Assembly: GCA_902774915.1 (NCBI GenBank)
Contig: CACYKH010000012.1
Location: 1-64,000 of the forward strand
DNA: 64,000 nucleotides
Direction of reading: 5' to 3'
Source of the DNA: an uncultured Lachnospiraceae bacterium
GTDB lineage: Bacteria; Bacillota; Clostridia; Lachnospirales; Lachnospiraceae
Position numbers and translations under genes: made by a program. The notes under the pieces are model-generated. The model was given only the letters and a program-made list of their open reading frames with translations. It did not search any database and was not told where the DNA came from. Below, piece after piece: positions 8,527 to 17,680 of this stretch (position 1 is the first letter of the stretch; each line of letters starts with the position of its first letter).

Positions 8527-9402
8527 ATGAATGTAATTGAAACAAATAAACTTACAAAATCATACGGAAAGAGCCGAGGCATTAATGAATTAATGCTAAC
8601 AGTTGAAGAAGGAGATTTCTTCGGATTCATAGGACCAAACGGAGCAGGTAAGTCTACCACCATAAGAACTCTGCTCGGTCTGATAAGTCCAACAATTGGA
8701 AGTGCCAAGGTTCTGGGATACGATATCGTTTCGGATAAAGAAAAGATACTTCGTGAAGTCGGCTACCTTCCATCAGAGATTAATTTCTACAGTGGTATGA
8801 AGGTTAAAGATGCCATTAAATATTCAGCTGATCTTAGACATGCAAAATGTAAAGATAAAGCCAGCGAACTAAGTGAAAGACTGGGGCTTGATCTAAACAA
8901 GAAGGTGGATGAACTCTCTCTTGGTAATCGAAAAAAGGTAGGAATAGTTTGTGCCATCCAGCATAGCCCAAAGCTTTTGATACTTGATGAGCCTACCTCA
9001 GGACTTGACCCACTGATGCAGAGAGAATTCTTTAATATTCTCAAAGAAGAAAACGAGAATGGAAGCACTATCTTCTTCTCCTCTCACATCTTGTCAGAGG
9101 TTCAGAACTACTGCCACACCGCCGCCTTTATAAAGGACGGAAGAATAATAATGTCAGATGCTGTGGAAAACCTGGAACAGACAGGAACCAAGAAAGTAAC
9201 TATAACTGGAGATATAGATACGGCTAAGCTCAGCTCACTATCCGGTGTATCAATGACTGAAGCTAATAACGATAATGCTACATGTTTCTTCTACAAAGGT
9301 AATCTTCAAAAGCTTCTGGAGTACCTGGCTGGCGAAGTGCCTAAGGATATCACTATTACAGAGCCTAGTCTGGAAGAAATATTTATGAATTACTATGAGT
9401 AG
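8527..9402 (+). CDS. ABC transporter ATP-binding protein
   Basis: 291 residues from the ATG at 8527 (MNVIETNKLTKSYGK), which has AAGGA upstream; an upstream in-frame ATG at 8479 lies inside the promoter region and is less likely. Walker A GPNGAGKS at 36-43, signature 'LSLGNRKKVG', Walker B 'LLILDEP', H-loop 'SSHILSE'. It belongs to the drug/lantibiotic exporter ATPases (CcmA/BcrA-like). It starts a three-gene plus-strand operon with a permease and a TetR regulator. Confidence 0.9.
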   Translation: MNVIETNKLTKSYGKSRGINELMLTVEEGDFFGFIGPNGAGKSTTIRTLLGLISPTIGSAKVLGYDIVSDKEKILREVGYLPSEINFYSGMKVKDAIKYSADLRHAKCKDKASELSERLGLDLNKKVDELSLGNRKKVGIVCAIQHSPKLLILDEPTSGLDPLMQREFFNILKEENENGSTIFFSSHILSEVQNYCHTAAFIKDGRIIMSDAVENLEQTGTKKVTITGDIDTAKLSSLSGVSMTEANNDNATCFFYKGNLQKLLEYLAGEVPKDITITEPSLEEIFMNYYE

Positions 9403-9451
9403 ATTAACCATTTCTATAGAAATGATATGACAAATTTAGAAGGGAAATATT

Positions 9452-10237
9452 ATGACTATTTTTAAACAGGAAATTAAATCGCAAAAGATTGCGATCACTA
9501 TATGGAGCCTTTCCATTGGACTTCTGATAGCTATGTGCGTGCTGATGTATCCAGATATGGAGTCACAGATGGATGGCGTTAATGATATGTTTTCATCAAT
9601 GGGAAATTTCACGGCCGCATTTGGAATGGACCAGCTGAACTTTGGTACACTGGTTGGTTTCTACGCTGTTGAAGGAGGAAATATTCTTGGAATAGGCGGA
9701 GCCTTCTTCGCCGCTATTATTGGAATAACCGCACTAATGAAAGAAGAAAAAGAAAGGACTGCAGAGTTCCTTCTTACCCATCCGGTTTCAAGAATAAAGG
9801 TTATTTCAGAAAAACTCTTCAGCGTTATTTCTATCATAGTTCTACTGAACCTGGTTGTATTCGGATGCACACTTGCTTCAATAGTTATGATAGATGAAGA
9901 AATATTCTGGAAGGAACTTCTTCTCTTCCAGCTCGCATATCTTCTAATGCAATTTGAGATTGCCGGAATATGCTTTGGTATCTCTGCATTTCTCCGCAAG
10001 TCCGGTGTAGGACTGGGAATTGGAATTGCTGCACTTATGTATTTTCTGAATATACTGGCAAATATTTCTGAGGATGCAGAAGTACTTAAATATATAACGC
10101 CATTCGGATATACAGAAGGATCTGATATCATCAACAACGGAGAACTGAAGGTGGAATACATTATTCCGGGAATGATATTTATGGTGATTGGAATCATAGT
10201 GGCATATGTTAAGTATTCTAAGAAAGATATTCATTAA
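9452..10237 (+). CDS. ABC transporter permease (ABC-2 type)
   Basis: 261 residues with six membrane spans. The motif 'MKEEKERTAEFLLTHPVSRIKVISEKL' is the cytoplasmic coupling loop typical of NosY/ABC-2 permeases ('EE..GT.E.LL..PVSR'). GAAGGG precedes the ATG. It is 49 bases after the ATPase and 34 before the TetR gene, and with the ATPase forms a small exporter. Confidence 0.87.
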   Translation: MTIFKQEIKSQKIAITIWSLSIGLLIAMCVLMYPDMESQMDGVNDMFSSMGNFTAAFGMDQLNFGTLVGFYAVEGGNILGIGGAFFAAIIGITALMKEEKERTAEFLLTHPVSRIKVISEKLFSVISIIVLLNLVVFGCTLASIVMIDEEIFWKELLLFQLAYLLMQFEIAGICFGISAFLRKSGVGLGIGIAALMYFLNILANISEDAEVLKYITPFGYTEGSDIINNGELKVEYIIPGMIFMVIGIIVAYVKYSKKDIH

Positions 10238-10271
10238 AGAAGACTAAATACTTTTCAGGAGATCAGGTTAT

Positions 10272-10877
10272 ATGAATGAAAAATTTTATGCACTCTCAAA
10301 AGAAAAACAAGATAAGATTATAAATGCAGGCTTCAGAGTTTTTTCTAAGAATTCATATAAAAAGAGTCCTATGAACGAGATTGCTGCCGAGGCAGGAATC
10401 AGTAAATCGCTACTCTTCTTTTATTTCAAAAACAAGAAAGAATTCTACCTCTTTCTTATGAAGACTGCGGAGGAAAAGACAAGAAAAAACGTGGAAGAAT
10501 CCGGATGCTTTGAAGAGTCTGATATCTTTGAAATGATGTATAAGGGACTTATTGCGAAAACAGAGATGATGAAAGCCTATCCGGATATGAGTGCATTTTC
10601 CTTGAAGGCATACTATGAGGATGATGAGGAAGTTAAAGATGAGCTGAGAAAGATAATAGAGCCTTATGCCAAGCTCAGTACGAACACTATTATTCCTCCG
10701 CTTAATCCAGCCGATTACAAGGACGGGCTGGACCTGGCGATGATGTACCAGAACATGTACCTCGCATCTGAGGGATATATGTATCAGATGCAAAACTCAG
10801 GAAAAATAGATGTAGATAAGGTTGTGAGTGACTACCGAAAACTGATCAATTTCTGGAAGGAGCTTTATTTAAAATAA
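10272..10877 (+). CDS. TetR/AcrR family transcriptional regulator
   Basis: 201 residues. The N-terminal helix-turn-helix spans about residues 10-57 ('IINAGFRVFSKNSYKKSPMNEIAAEAGISKSLLFFYFKNKKEFY'), a TetR pattern. The C-terminal ligand domain has no recognisable subfamily. AGGAG lies upstream. Being last in the exporter operon, it probably represses that operon from sites in 8440-8500. It ends only 5 bases from the convergent histidine-kinase gene. Confidence 0.9.
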   Translation: MNEKFYALSKEKQDKIINAGFRVFSKNSYKKSPMNEIAAEAGISKSLLFFYFKNKKEFYLFLMKTAEEKTRKNVEESGCFEESDIFEMMYKGLIAKTEMMKAYPDMSAFSLKAYYEDDEEVKDELRKIIEPYAKLSTNTIIPPLNPADYKDGLDLAMMYQNMYLASEGYMYQMQNSGKIDVDKVVSDYRKLINFWKELYLK

Positions 10878-10882
10878 AGCCA

Positions 10883-11803
10883 TTACATACTAAGAATAAC
10901 ATCGAAATATAACTTACTATCTTCAAGGGTGGCGTTAATGCTGCCCTTTTGTTTTTCTGTTAAGAGCTTTGCGATGTAAAGGCCAAGACCAGCACTTCCA
11001 TCAGAACGTGCTTTGTCTGCACGGTAGGTTCTATCGAAAATATGTTCAATATCTATGGATGCAGGATCTTCTACATTATTACCAATTCTAATCCTGCAAA
11101 CCTTCTGCTGTGGCTTATCTGATGACTCATCTTCAAATACTGATAACTCAAAACTATCCTTTGCATATTTCAAAATATTGCTTATCAGGTTACTAAATAC
11201 TCTATTTAGCATTTCACGATTTGCCTGAATAAAAACGGACTTTTCTGGAAATGAAATTTCTGGAGTAAGATTTTTATCTCTTATAAGAGTTTCATTTTCT
11301 ATTACAAATTCTGACAGGAAGCTTACAGCATCTAGTTTACATAATTCTACTAGCTTACTATCACTTTCAAGGACTGAAAGCTCGAAGAATTCATCTACCA
11401 TGCCCTTCAAAGTGGTTGCTTTTCTTGAGCTGATATTAAGGTATTCACGACCTGATTCTGATAGATTCTCTTTTTCAAGCATCTGAAGATTACCCTTTAC
11501 TACAGTAAGGGGCGTTCTAAGATCGTGAGCAATATCAGAAATCGACTGCTCCAGCTGACGGCGAGACTTCTCCTCCTCCAACTTAAGAGACTTCTGATAT
11601 TCCAGATTACTATTAATCTCAGCCACAAGCGACTCCACATCCTTATCCATAAGAGACACGCGAAGCTGACGATTATAATCTTCCTCTTTAGTTTTCCTTA
11701 GTTCATCTCTCGTCTCACGCACATTCTTCTTAATAACTAAAATCCATATAAGAAGAATAAGGCAAATTAAAGATAAACTCACTATAATGATATTTTGTAT
11801 CAT
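10883..11803 (-). CDS. Sensor histidine kinase with a single membrane anchor
   Basis: 306 residues. One N-terminal membrane helix (residues 3-25) with no extracellular domain, then a coiled linker and a HisKA domain 'SDIAHDLRTPLTVV' with phospho-acceptor His93. The N box 'RVFSNLISNILKYA' and G box 'GSAGLGLYIAKLL' follow. Such small kinases, lacking an outside sensor, often sense the state of a partner membrane protein such as an ABC exporter. It lies downstream of its response regulator, with a palindromic repeat between the two genes. Confidence 0.9.
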   Translation of the reverse strand: MIQNIIIVSLSLICLILLIWILVIKKNVRETRDELRKTKEEDYNRQLRVSLMDKDVESLVAEINSNLEYQKSLKLEEEKSRRQLEQSISDIAHDLRTPLTVVKGNLQMLEKENLSESGREYLNISSRKATTLKGMVDEFFELSVLESDSKLVELCKLDAVSFLSEFVIENETLIRDKNLTPEISFPEKSVFIQANREMLNRVFSNLISNILKYAKDSFELSVFEDESSDKPQQKVCRIRIGNNVEDPASIDIEHIFDRTYRADKARSDGSAGLGLYIAKLLTEKQKGSINATLEDSKLYFDVILSM

Positions 11804-11821
11804 TTCTATCCTCTCAAAAAT

Positions 11822-11918
11822 GAGTCACTGGGGACACATCTCTGGGCTCGATTCTAGCGGAATCGACACGACTCGTACCGAGTCGAGCCCTGAGTCACGG
11901 GACCAGGTCCCGTGACTT
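11822..11918. repeat. REP-like palindromic element between response regulator and kinase genes
   Basis: The segment holds nested inverted repeats. AGTCACGGGACC / GGTCCCGTGACT (11893-11904 and 11906-11917) is a perfect 12-bp palindrome with a one-base centre. GGGCTCG / CGAGCCC encloses two small hairpins, CGATTC/GAATCG and CGACTCG/CGAGTCG. The other end, AGTCACTGGGGACA (11823-11836), mirrors the first. It begins directly at the TAA of the response-regulator gene. A second element of the same design lies at 43424-43478. Confidence 0.65.
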
Positions 11919-12624
11919 ATTTTGATGCCAGTTTGTAGCCGATGCCCCAGACAGTTTCGATAAATTCATGTCCAGTAGCTTTTTTCAGTTTACTACGCAG
12001 GTTACTCATATGCACATTGATGGTATTGTCCTCGTAGTAGTAAGTATCCTCCCACACTGTTTCGTAAAGATTAGCCTTGGTAAAGGTCTTTTGAGGATTC
12101 TGAAGAAAGAGTTCAAGGAGCAGCATTTCTTTTGCTGTAAGTTTTACAGGTGTTCCTTCAAACGTTACAGAATTCATTTCCTTATCAAGTACAAGTCCGT
12201 TGTGAGATAGAACGTTGGATGAATCACCTGAGTCAGATCCCCCTTCATTCTCACTTCGTCTAAGAACAACTTCAATTCGCACCAATACTTCGTCCAGATC
12301 AAAGGGCTTGATAATATAGTCATCAGCTCCCATACGAAGTACCTCAAGTCTGGTATCCTTCATAGTCTTTGCGGAAAGAACTATAACTGGAGTTCCAGCC
12401 TTTTTCGCATCCTTTGAATCACGAAGCTCTTTTATCAGCACGTCTCCAGATTTAAAAGGAAGCATCATATCCATTAGGATGATATCGTACTGCTCATCGG
12501 ATATCTTGTCTGAAGCAATGTTTCCGTCTTTTGCTTCATCCACCTCAAATTCATTCTCAACCAAAAAGTTTTTAAGAAGATTTCTTATCTCCTGATCATC
12601 CTCTACTACAAGTACTTTTCGCAT
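11917..12624 (-). CDS. OmpR/PhoB-family response regulator
   Basis: 235 residues. Receiver domain 1-120 with acidic pair D9/D10, phospho-acceptor D52 ('IILMDMMLP'), and Lys in 'VLSAKT'. C-terminal winged helix from ~140, ending 'YETVWEDTYYYEDNTINVHMSNLRSKLKK... GIGYKL', as in OmpR/PhoB. AGGAG precedes the ATG. It is the first gene of the pair with the kinase at 10883. Confidence 0.93.
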   Translation of the reverse strand: MRKVLVVEDDQEIRNLLKNFLVENEFEVDEAKDGNIASDKISDEQYDIILMDMMLPFKSGDVLIKELRDSKDAKKAGTPVIVLSAKTMKDTRLEVLRMGADDYIIKPFDLDEVLVRIEVVLRRSENEGGSDSGDSSNVLSHNGLVLDKEMNSVTFEGTPVKLTAKEMLLLELFLQNPQKTFTKANLYETVWEDTYYYEDNTINVHMSNLRSKLKKATGHEFIETVWGIGYKLASK

Positions 12625-12638
12625 ATTCTTCTCCTAAA

Positions 12639-12684
12639 AAGAACATCCAATCAAAAAAATAAACTACTTTGATTGGATGCTCTT
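12639..12684 (-). terminator. Rho-independent terminator after the DUF4867 gene
   Basis: Arms 12639-12655 and 12668-12684 (core CATCCAATCAAA / TTTGATTGGATG) form a 17-bp stem with one G.U pair on the minus strand and are followed by UUUUU. The U run merges with the Shine-Dalgarno region of the response-regulator gene, so this gene's own promoter must overlap or read-through must feed it. Confidence 0.75.
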
Positions 12685-12696
12685 ATTAACTACTTA

Positions 12697-13317
12697 TTAG
12701 ATACTAATGTTCTCTCCAACAAGACCAACATATGCGCCCTGTCCAGCTTCTGAAGAATCTGGATGAGCAATGAGCCACTTGTTTCTAGCCCAAAGCAGCT
12801 TATCCTCTGAATCCTTCTCAGAAGTTTTAGCAAAATCAGTATTAGTGTTTCTTGGAAGAACTACAGCTACTCTGAAGCCCTCATCACTTACTCTACATGG
12901 AGCATAATGAAGTGATGTTGCATACACCTCAACAACTGCACCAGCTGGAGCTTCAAACGCAACAACATCAGCAGTATCCAGCTTACCATCGATTATCTTT
13001 TCCTGCTTTGCAAGAAGAAGAACGAAGTCAGTAGCTCCAATATTGATCTCGCTATTTCTGTGATACTCAAGACAGTTAAGAGCCCTGTTGTATCCCCAGC
13101 ACATACCTAGTTCGATTGGCATTCCACCGAATGCATTATCACTAAGCTCTCCGAATATTCCGCAAGCCTCAAGTGAATCAATCCAAGGTTCATAAGCCAC
13201 ACCTTCAGCTGGCATTTCAACCTTCTTCATTGCATCCACAAGTTCGCTTGTATCATAGCCTGTGAGCACTTTTCCGAACTCAGCAAATTCAGGATCAAAT
13301 ACGGAATAAATAGTCAT
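12697..13317 (-). CDS. DUF4867-family protein (cupin-like)
   Basis: 206 residues, soluble, no signal peptide. The start 'MTIYSVFDPEFAEFGKVLTGYD' and the segments 'YHRNSEINIGATDFVLLLAKQ' and 'EVYATSLHYAPCRVSDEGFRVAVVLPR' fit my memory of DUF4867, a family of Firmicutes with a beta-barrel fold related to ureidoglycolate-lyase/cupin proteins. The function is not known; relatives often sit with sugar-acid metabolism. It stands alone here with a terminator downstream and AGGAGG upstream. Confidence 0.65.
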   Translation of the reverse strand: MTIYSVFDPEFAEFGKVLTGYDTSELVDAMKKVEMPAEGVAYEPWIDSLEACGIFGELSDNAFGGMPIELGMCWGYNRALNCLEYHRNSEINIGATDFVLLLAKQEKIIDGKLDTADVVAFEAPAGAVVEVYATSLHYAPCRVSDEGFRVAVVLPRNTNTDFAKTSEKDSEDKLLWARNKWLIAHPDSSEAGQGAYVGLVGENISI

Positions 13318-13394
13318 TTTTGTTACCTCCTAAAAAATACTTTTAACAAAGGTAATTATATCACAGTCGAACTGTTTTTGAAGCATTTTTCCGC

Positions 13395-14825
13395 TTAGTC
13401 TTTCCAAATCGCATATAACTGATCAAAGACTTCTACTGTCTCTTCGTCAGTTCCACCAGTTATAAAGTAGGTTGAACCGTCATAATAGAATGTGATGTAG
13501 TGGCTGGATTCATAGTTGATAAATACTGTACAATCTTCAAAACCATTAACATTGTATCTACCCTTATACATAGGATCCATGTCATAACCTGATTCTTTAT
13601 GAAGCTTCAGATCTCCTGATTCAAGACCTATCATTGGTTCATCCATGCTCTTGATAGGAATCACATAATCATCCTTCATCTGATGACACACAAGACTATC
13701 ATTCTCTATTCTTATCGACATAGGTGTTTTGCTAAGAATACCAACATAGATAAGCATTATAAACATACCAATTATAACGAGTCCTAAAACTATAGAAATA
13801 GCCTTTCCAACTGGATGAGCCATGTTTATGGTTGCACCTACACCTATTCTTTTCTCAACATTAAGTCTCTTATCATCAGGATTGTAATAGAACTGTCCCA
13901 GTACCCAGTTGTCATCATCATCCATTTCAATGGTTGTATCTTTTCTGTATCTTCTTTCAATCGCAATATTTCTCGTGCAAAATACAGCCAGTCCAATCAT
14001 AAGCACCAGCATATATAATGCAAACATCGCAAGGAAAAGAATCTCTTCATCCCAAATGCTCATTACCACCATCATCAGAATTATACTTACTGTATTTATC
14101 CAGATAAACAGAACAGAGAGATCTGCCATATTCTTTTTCTTAGCTCTGTTGTAATTCATATTGATATCACTGTCTTCTGATATTACCTGATTTCTAAATC
14201 TGTCCATCATGATAGCGATAGGAACCAGCATAAGACCAACCAGTAGAAGTGAACCTGTCATACCAACCATTAAGTGTCTATTATATGCTGCCGAATTACC
14301 AAATATATCATTAAGTTTTACAACACCCAGATCACTCAGTACTGCAACAATAAAGAATACTACTGCCAGAACAGTTGGAATAATAACCCTTGAAATTTTA
14401 AGTGAATGTACAGAATCTACACTCTTAAGATCTGTATATGTAACACCTTTTTTTGAAGCAATGCCAAGCTCTGTCTTGAGACTCTTCATCTCGCCATTAC
14501 CTCTCATCAGAGGAATATTCAAAAGAATGATATCCAGTAATACAAAAGCAGTCCAAATAATCATTCTGGTTGTAAAATCAGGAATAAAGCAAATAGCTGC
14601 CATAAAGATAAGTGACAAGATAACTATGATCATAGCCTGCTTCCTGCAGGAAAATGTAATCTCATCTATTTTTTCAGATGCATTCTTTTCTTTAAATTCT
14701 GCACGATTCCATACACCGAATATATAATTCTTCTCAATCCATTTTTTAGGATACTCATAAAAGAACAGTATTAGTACTGTTGGTACCATTATTACGAGCA
14801 TTATAATATCCATAAATCTATTCAT
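13395..14825 (-). CDS. DUF5808-domain membrane protein
   Basis: 476 residues with about eight membrane segments. The segment 'DDNWVLGQFYYNPDDKRLNVEKRIGVGATINMAHP' in the second half is the DUF5808 signature (a tryptophan, then 'YNPDD.R..V.KR.G.G.T.N'). The C-terminal ~90 residues form a soluble domain resembling PH-like bacterial domains ('IRIENDSLVC'). It follows a YtrA-type GntR gene by 31 bases; this GntR-plus-DUF1648/DUF5808 pairing is common in Firmicutes. It may influence cell-envelope stress response; not established. Confidence 0.75.
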   Translation of the reverse strand: MNRFMDIIMLVIMVPTVLILFFYEYPKKWIEKNYIFGVWNRAEFKEKNASEKIDEITFSCRKQAMIIVILSLIFMAAICFIPDFTTRMIIWTAFVLLDIILLNIPLMRGNGEMKSLKTELGIASKKGVTYTDLKSVDSVHSLKISRVIIPTVLAVVFFIVAVLSDLGVVKLNDIFGNSAAYNRHLMVGMTGSLLLVGLMLVPIAIMMDRFRNQVISEDSDINMNYNRAKKKNMADLSVLFIWINTVSIILMMVVMSIWDEEILFLAMFALYMLVLMIGLAVFCTRNIAIERRYRKDTTIEMDDDDNWVLGQFYYNPDDKRLNVEKRIGVGATINMAHPVGKAISIVLGLVIIGMFIMLIYVGILSKTPMSIRIENDSLVCHQMKDDYVIPIKSMDEPMIGLESGDLKLHKESGYDMDPMYKGRYNVNGFEDCTVFINYESSHYITFYYDGSTYFITGGTDEETVEVFDQLYAIWKD

Positions 14826-14856
14826 AAAATCCCCTTCTTTCTAATCAAAAGAATCA

Positions 14857-15216
14857 TCAATAATATTCATCAACAAGCTTCTGGATTTCCTTCTTCGAAA
14901 CTCCAGAAAGCCGAGCCTCTGAAACAATTCGTTTTAGTTCGCTCTTATTTTCCTCACTTATCACCCCTGACTGTGTAATACTCTCTCGAACCCTGGCTCC
15001 GTTTTTTCTGTCAGTGACTATGTACCCTTCTGACTTTAGCAACTGATAAACTTTACTAACTGTCATGGTATTTATCCCCATTTCCAGAGCCAGTGCTCTG
15101 ACCGTCGGGAGCTGCTCACCCGGAGCAAGTTCACCACTGGATATCCCCATCACAATCTGATTTCTAATCTGCATGTAGATAGGCACATCCGAATAATCAT
15201 CTATCTTTATAATCAT
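14857..15216 (-). CDS. GntR-family regulator (YtrA subfamily)
   Basis: 119 residues, the short YtrA form with an N-terminal winged helix ('PIYMQIRNQIVMGISSGELAPGEQLPTVRALALEMGINTMTVSKVYQLLKSEGYI') and a ~40-residue dimerisation tail. It is the middle gene of CPBP protease-GntR-DUF5808. GGTGAG precedes the start. The palindrome at 16172-16192 in the operon promoter fits a YtrA-type operator, so autoregulation is likely. Confidence 0.9.
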   Translation of the reverse strand: MIIKIDDYSDVPIYMQIRNQIVMGISSGELAPGEQLPTVRALALEMGINTMTVSKVYQLLKSEGYIVTDRKNGARVRESITQSGVISEENKSELKRIVSEARLSGVSKKEIQKLVDEYY

Positions 15217-15219
15217 ATC

Positions 15220-16149
15220 TTACTCACCTTCTTTTTCTTTCTTAATAACGATCACTGCCATAATAATTGCAGCTACTAAAAATGGTATTATACTGATCAA
15301 ACCAAACGAAAATGGTCCGAAAACAGCAAGTTTATCAATCATATCCTCCTGATTACCATCCAGTAGGAACGCATACAAAGTGACAACACCGTTGATAGCG
15401 CCATGGAAAAGTGCCGGATACCAAATACATTTTGTTTTGTCATAAATAATCTCATGCATTATTCCCAGTGCTATACATGCAATTGTAAATGATACTATTC
15501 CAAGTACTGGAGCCCCTATGTAATTCTTTCCATATTCATAACCTCCAAAGATCATTGCAGGAAAATGGAATGCTGCCCAGATGATACCACCAAGAATCCA
15601 AGCTTTAACTCTGCTCATTCCTTTTCTAAGTTCCGGATAGAGAAAACCTCTCCACCCAACTTCCTCTCCAATACCGGTAAACATATTTATAAATGGAACT
15701 TCTACCACACACGTTAATAAGGTTATTAGAAACATGGTCTTCAAATCCATACCTGATTCATTAAGCTTGGCATTAATAGTTTCCTGATCAATTCCCATCG
15801 ACTCATATACTTTAATCAGATAAGAACCATCCATTGCGAAGAGTTTAGGGAATACTGCGAAGAATAATATCCATCCCAGAATCGCAAGGATTGTAGGAGC
15901 AACCAGTGAAAAGATCAACCATTTGATATTCCCTTTAAACTTTGGCTTCCATCCCATCCCTTTAAAATCTACTTTCAACAAAGATGCGACTATTATAGGG
16001 ATAAACATACAAACTACCAATCCGCCTCTAAATGCATAGATTCCTTTCATACCACCCATTTTATCCATAAGGAGGGCTCCGATTATTTGAATTGGCCATA
16101 CGATAGCATATATGATTCCGACAAATTTAATTACTTTATTCTTATCCAT
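15220..16149 (-). CDS. CPBP-family intramembrane metalloprotease (CAAX/bacteriocin-processing type)
   Basis: 309 residues with about eight membrane helices. The ABI/CPBP motifs are complete: GEEVGWRG (Glu162, Glu163, Arg167), FHFP with His195, and 'ALFHGAING' with His249. These residues bind zinc in Rce1-like proteases. Family members process prenylated proteins in eukaryotes and are tied to bacteriocin maturation or immunity in Firmicutes; the substrate here is unknown. It heads the GntR-regulated operon and is preceded by a strong promoter at 16194-16222. Confidence 0.9.
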   Translation of the reverse strand: MDKNKVIKFVGIIYAIVWPIQIIGALLMDKMGGMKGIYAFRGGLVVCMFIPIIVASLLKVDFKGMGWKPKFKGNIKWLIFSLVAPTILAILGWILFFAVFPKLFAMDGSYLIKVYESMGIDQETINAKLNESGMDLKTMFLITLLTCVVEVPFINMFTGIGEEVGWRGFLYPELRKGMSRVKAWILGGIIWAAFHFPAMIFGGYEYGKNYIGAPVLGIVSFTIACIALGIMHEIIYDKTKCIWYPALFHGAINGVVTLYAFLLDGNQEDMIDKLAVFGPFSFGLISIIPFLVAAIIMAVIVIKKEKEGE

Positions 16150-16171
16150 AGTTTTTCCCTCTTGTATTGTT

Positions 16172-16222
16172 TGTATTACTTGTTGTAATACAGATAATAC
16201 TACCAGTTTGATTCTTTGTCAA
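16172..16222 (-). promoter_or_regulatory. Promoter with GntR-type operator for the CPBP-GntR-DUF5808 operon
   Basis: On the minus strand a perfect TTGACA (16217-16222) is 17 bases from TATTAT (16194-16199). Immediately downstream, TGTATTAC-N5-GTAATACA (16172-16192) is a perfect palindrome covering the expected transcription start, the position of a repressor site. The repressor is most probably the YtrA-type GntR encoded in the operon. Confidence 0.78.
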
Positions 16223-16241
16223 TATTTTTTCGTTAAAATAA

Positions 16242-16269
16242 AGGCCCGGTTCATTTCTGAACCGAGCCT
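16242..16269 (-). terminator. Rho-independent terminator after the DUF4353 lipoprotein gene
   Basis: Arms AGGCCCGGTTCA (16242-16253) and TGAACCGAGCCT (16258-16269) pair over 12 bp with one G.U on the minus strand and are followed by UUUAUUUU. Confidence 0.8.
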
Positions 16270-16306
16270 ATTGTAAAAAGTATAAAGGGGGATATTATTC
16301 TTTTAT

Positions 16307-17668
16307 TTATTGAGGGCCGAACATTCCGTCATCAGGTGCGCCCATTCCACCGCCGTGGTCTCCACCCATACCACCTCCACCACCAAAGAACTGGTTGGTG
16401 ATTGTATTAGTTTCTGAACCATTTTCTATGATGGTTCCACCGTTATATTCCGCCGTTCCATCATAGTCAAATGTGGACTGACCACTGATATCTAATGTTC
16501 CGCCATTTACATATATATTTCCATTTGAATCTACTCCATCTGTATCTCCCTGCCCCATGTTGATGGTAACTGTGCCATCATTTATTTCAAATGTTGGGGT
16601 ATAAGAGTTTGACTTATAAGCTGCATTTATTCCATCATCAGATGCTTCGATATTTATATCACCTCCATTTATTTGAATATAAGTTCCTTCAATACTCTCT
16701 GCAGCATTAAGTATTATATTTCCATCATCTATCTGAACGATGGTAGTTCCGTGGATTGCATCATCCGCTGCTGTTATATTAATTGAGCCACCGCAGATAT
16801 ATACATACCCAACTGAATCATCATCACTATCCTCCGCATGAATACCATCATTACTATCAGTTACATTTATAGTTCCATCAGCTATTTCTACAGCATCATG
16901 TGCCTCAAGAGCACTGCCCGAGCAGGAAACATTAATCGTTCCACCTGTAACCTTTAATGTATCCTTACTTGTAACAGCATTATCAGACGAAGTGATATTT
17001 AATGTACCAATGCCGTTAATCACCAGATCTTCCTTTGAGAAAATAACAGCATCCAGGTTAGTATCACCATCAGCCTCAAATGTTCCTGTTACTTCCAGGC
17101 TGTTATCAGAATCTGTTGTTGTTACAAAAACTTTATCCGCACTCTTAACATATATAGCTGGTGCTGTTTCATTGGAAATGCTTGCTCCGTCTAAAACAAT
17201 CTGAACCTTATCCTCATCACCTGCCTCTACAAAAATAGTAACGTTACTTGCACTTCCTGATACTACATAAACTCCTGCTGCAGATATATTAATATCCTCT
17301 CCTTCCTTTAGTTCTAAGTACTCTGCCTCCGACAGATCTGCTGTCTGAGTCATGTCCCTCTCCGTAAACATATCTGAAGCATCTATCATTCCATCTGCGG
17401 TTACATTTGCAGTCGTAACCACCTCCTCTGTTTCTTCTGCATCACTTGCTGTATTATTTTCCTCTGTATCTACCTCCTTTTCTGAATCAGTACTTGTACC
17501 TGATCCTTCAAATTCTTCATCTATGTCAACATCCGCAGTTGATTCAGCTACAACCTCATCAACGCTGGAACTGGATGTGTCACTATTTCCACATGCAACC
17601 AATGAAAGTCCCATCATCATTGCAACTATCATTACGCTGATCTTTTTTCTCATCTTTTTATTTATCAT
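16307..17668 (-). CDS. Lipoprotein with DUF4353 carbohydrate-binding-like beta-helix
   Basis: 453 residues. Signal peptide with lipobox LVAC (Cys26). An acidic, Ser/Thr-rich linker to about residue 110 is followed by a repetitive right-handed beta-helix of Gly-Thr-Ile-Asn-like rungs ('GGTINVSCSGSALEAHD', 'GGSINITAADDAIHG', 'GGDINIEASDDGINAA'), the DUF4353 pattern. The tail is glycine-rich ('FGGGGGMGGDHGGGMG'). It should sit on the outer face of the membrane. It is third in a row with a DUF4956 membrane protein and a VTC-domain protein, a recurring trio in Firmicutes whose role is unknown. Confidence 0.82.
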   Translation of the reverse strand: MINKKMRKKISVMIVAMMMGLSLVACGNSDTSSSSVDEVVAESTADVDIDEEFEGSGTSTDSEKEVDTEENNTASDAEETEEVVTTANVTADGMIDASDMFTERDMTQTADLSEAEYLELKEGEDINISAAGVYVVSGSASNVTIFVEAGDEDKVQIVLDGASISNETAPAIYVKSADKVFVTTTDSDNSLEVTGTFEADGDTNLDAVIFSKEDLVINGIGTLNITSSDNAVTSKDTLKVTGGTINVSCSGSALEAHDAVEIADGTINVTDSNDGIHAEDSDDDSVGYVYICGGSINITAADDAIHGTTIVQIDDGNIILNAAESIEGTYIQINGGDINIEASDDGINAAYKSNSYTPTFEINDGTVTINMGQGDTDGVDSNGNIYVNGGTLDISGQSTFDYDGTAEYNGGTIIENGSETNTITNQFFGGGGGMGGDHGGGMGAPDDGMFGPQ

Positions 17669-17680
17669 TGTTCTCTCCTC

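Noticed and set aside
9661-10197. A 178-codon open frame on the minus strand
   Set aside because: It is antisense to a clear ABC permease and reads as Ile/Pro/Ser-rich sequence with no recognisable domain.
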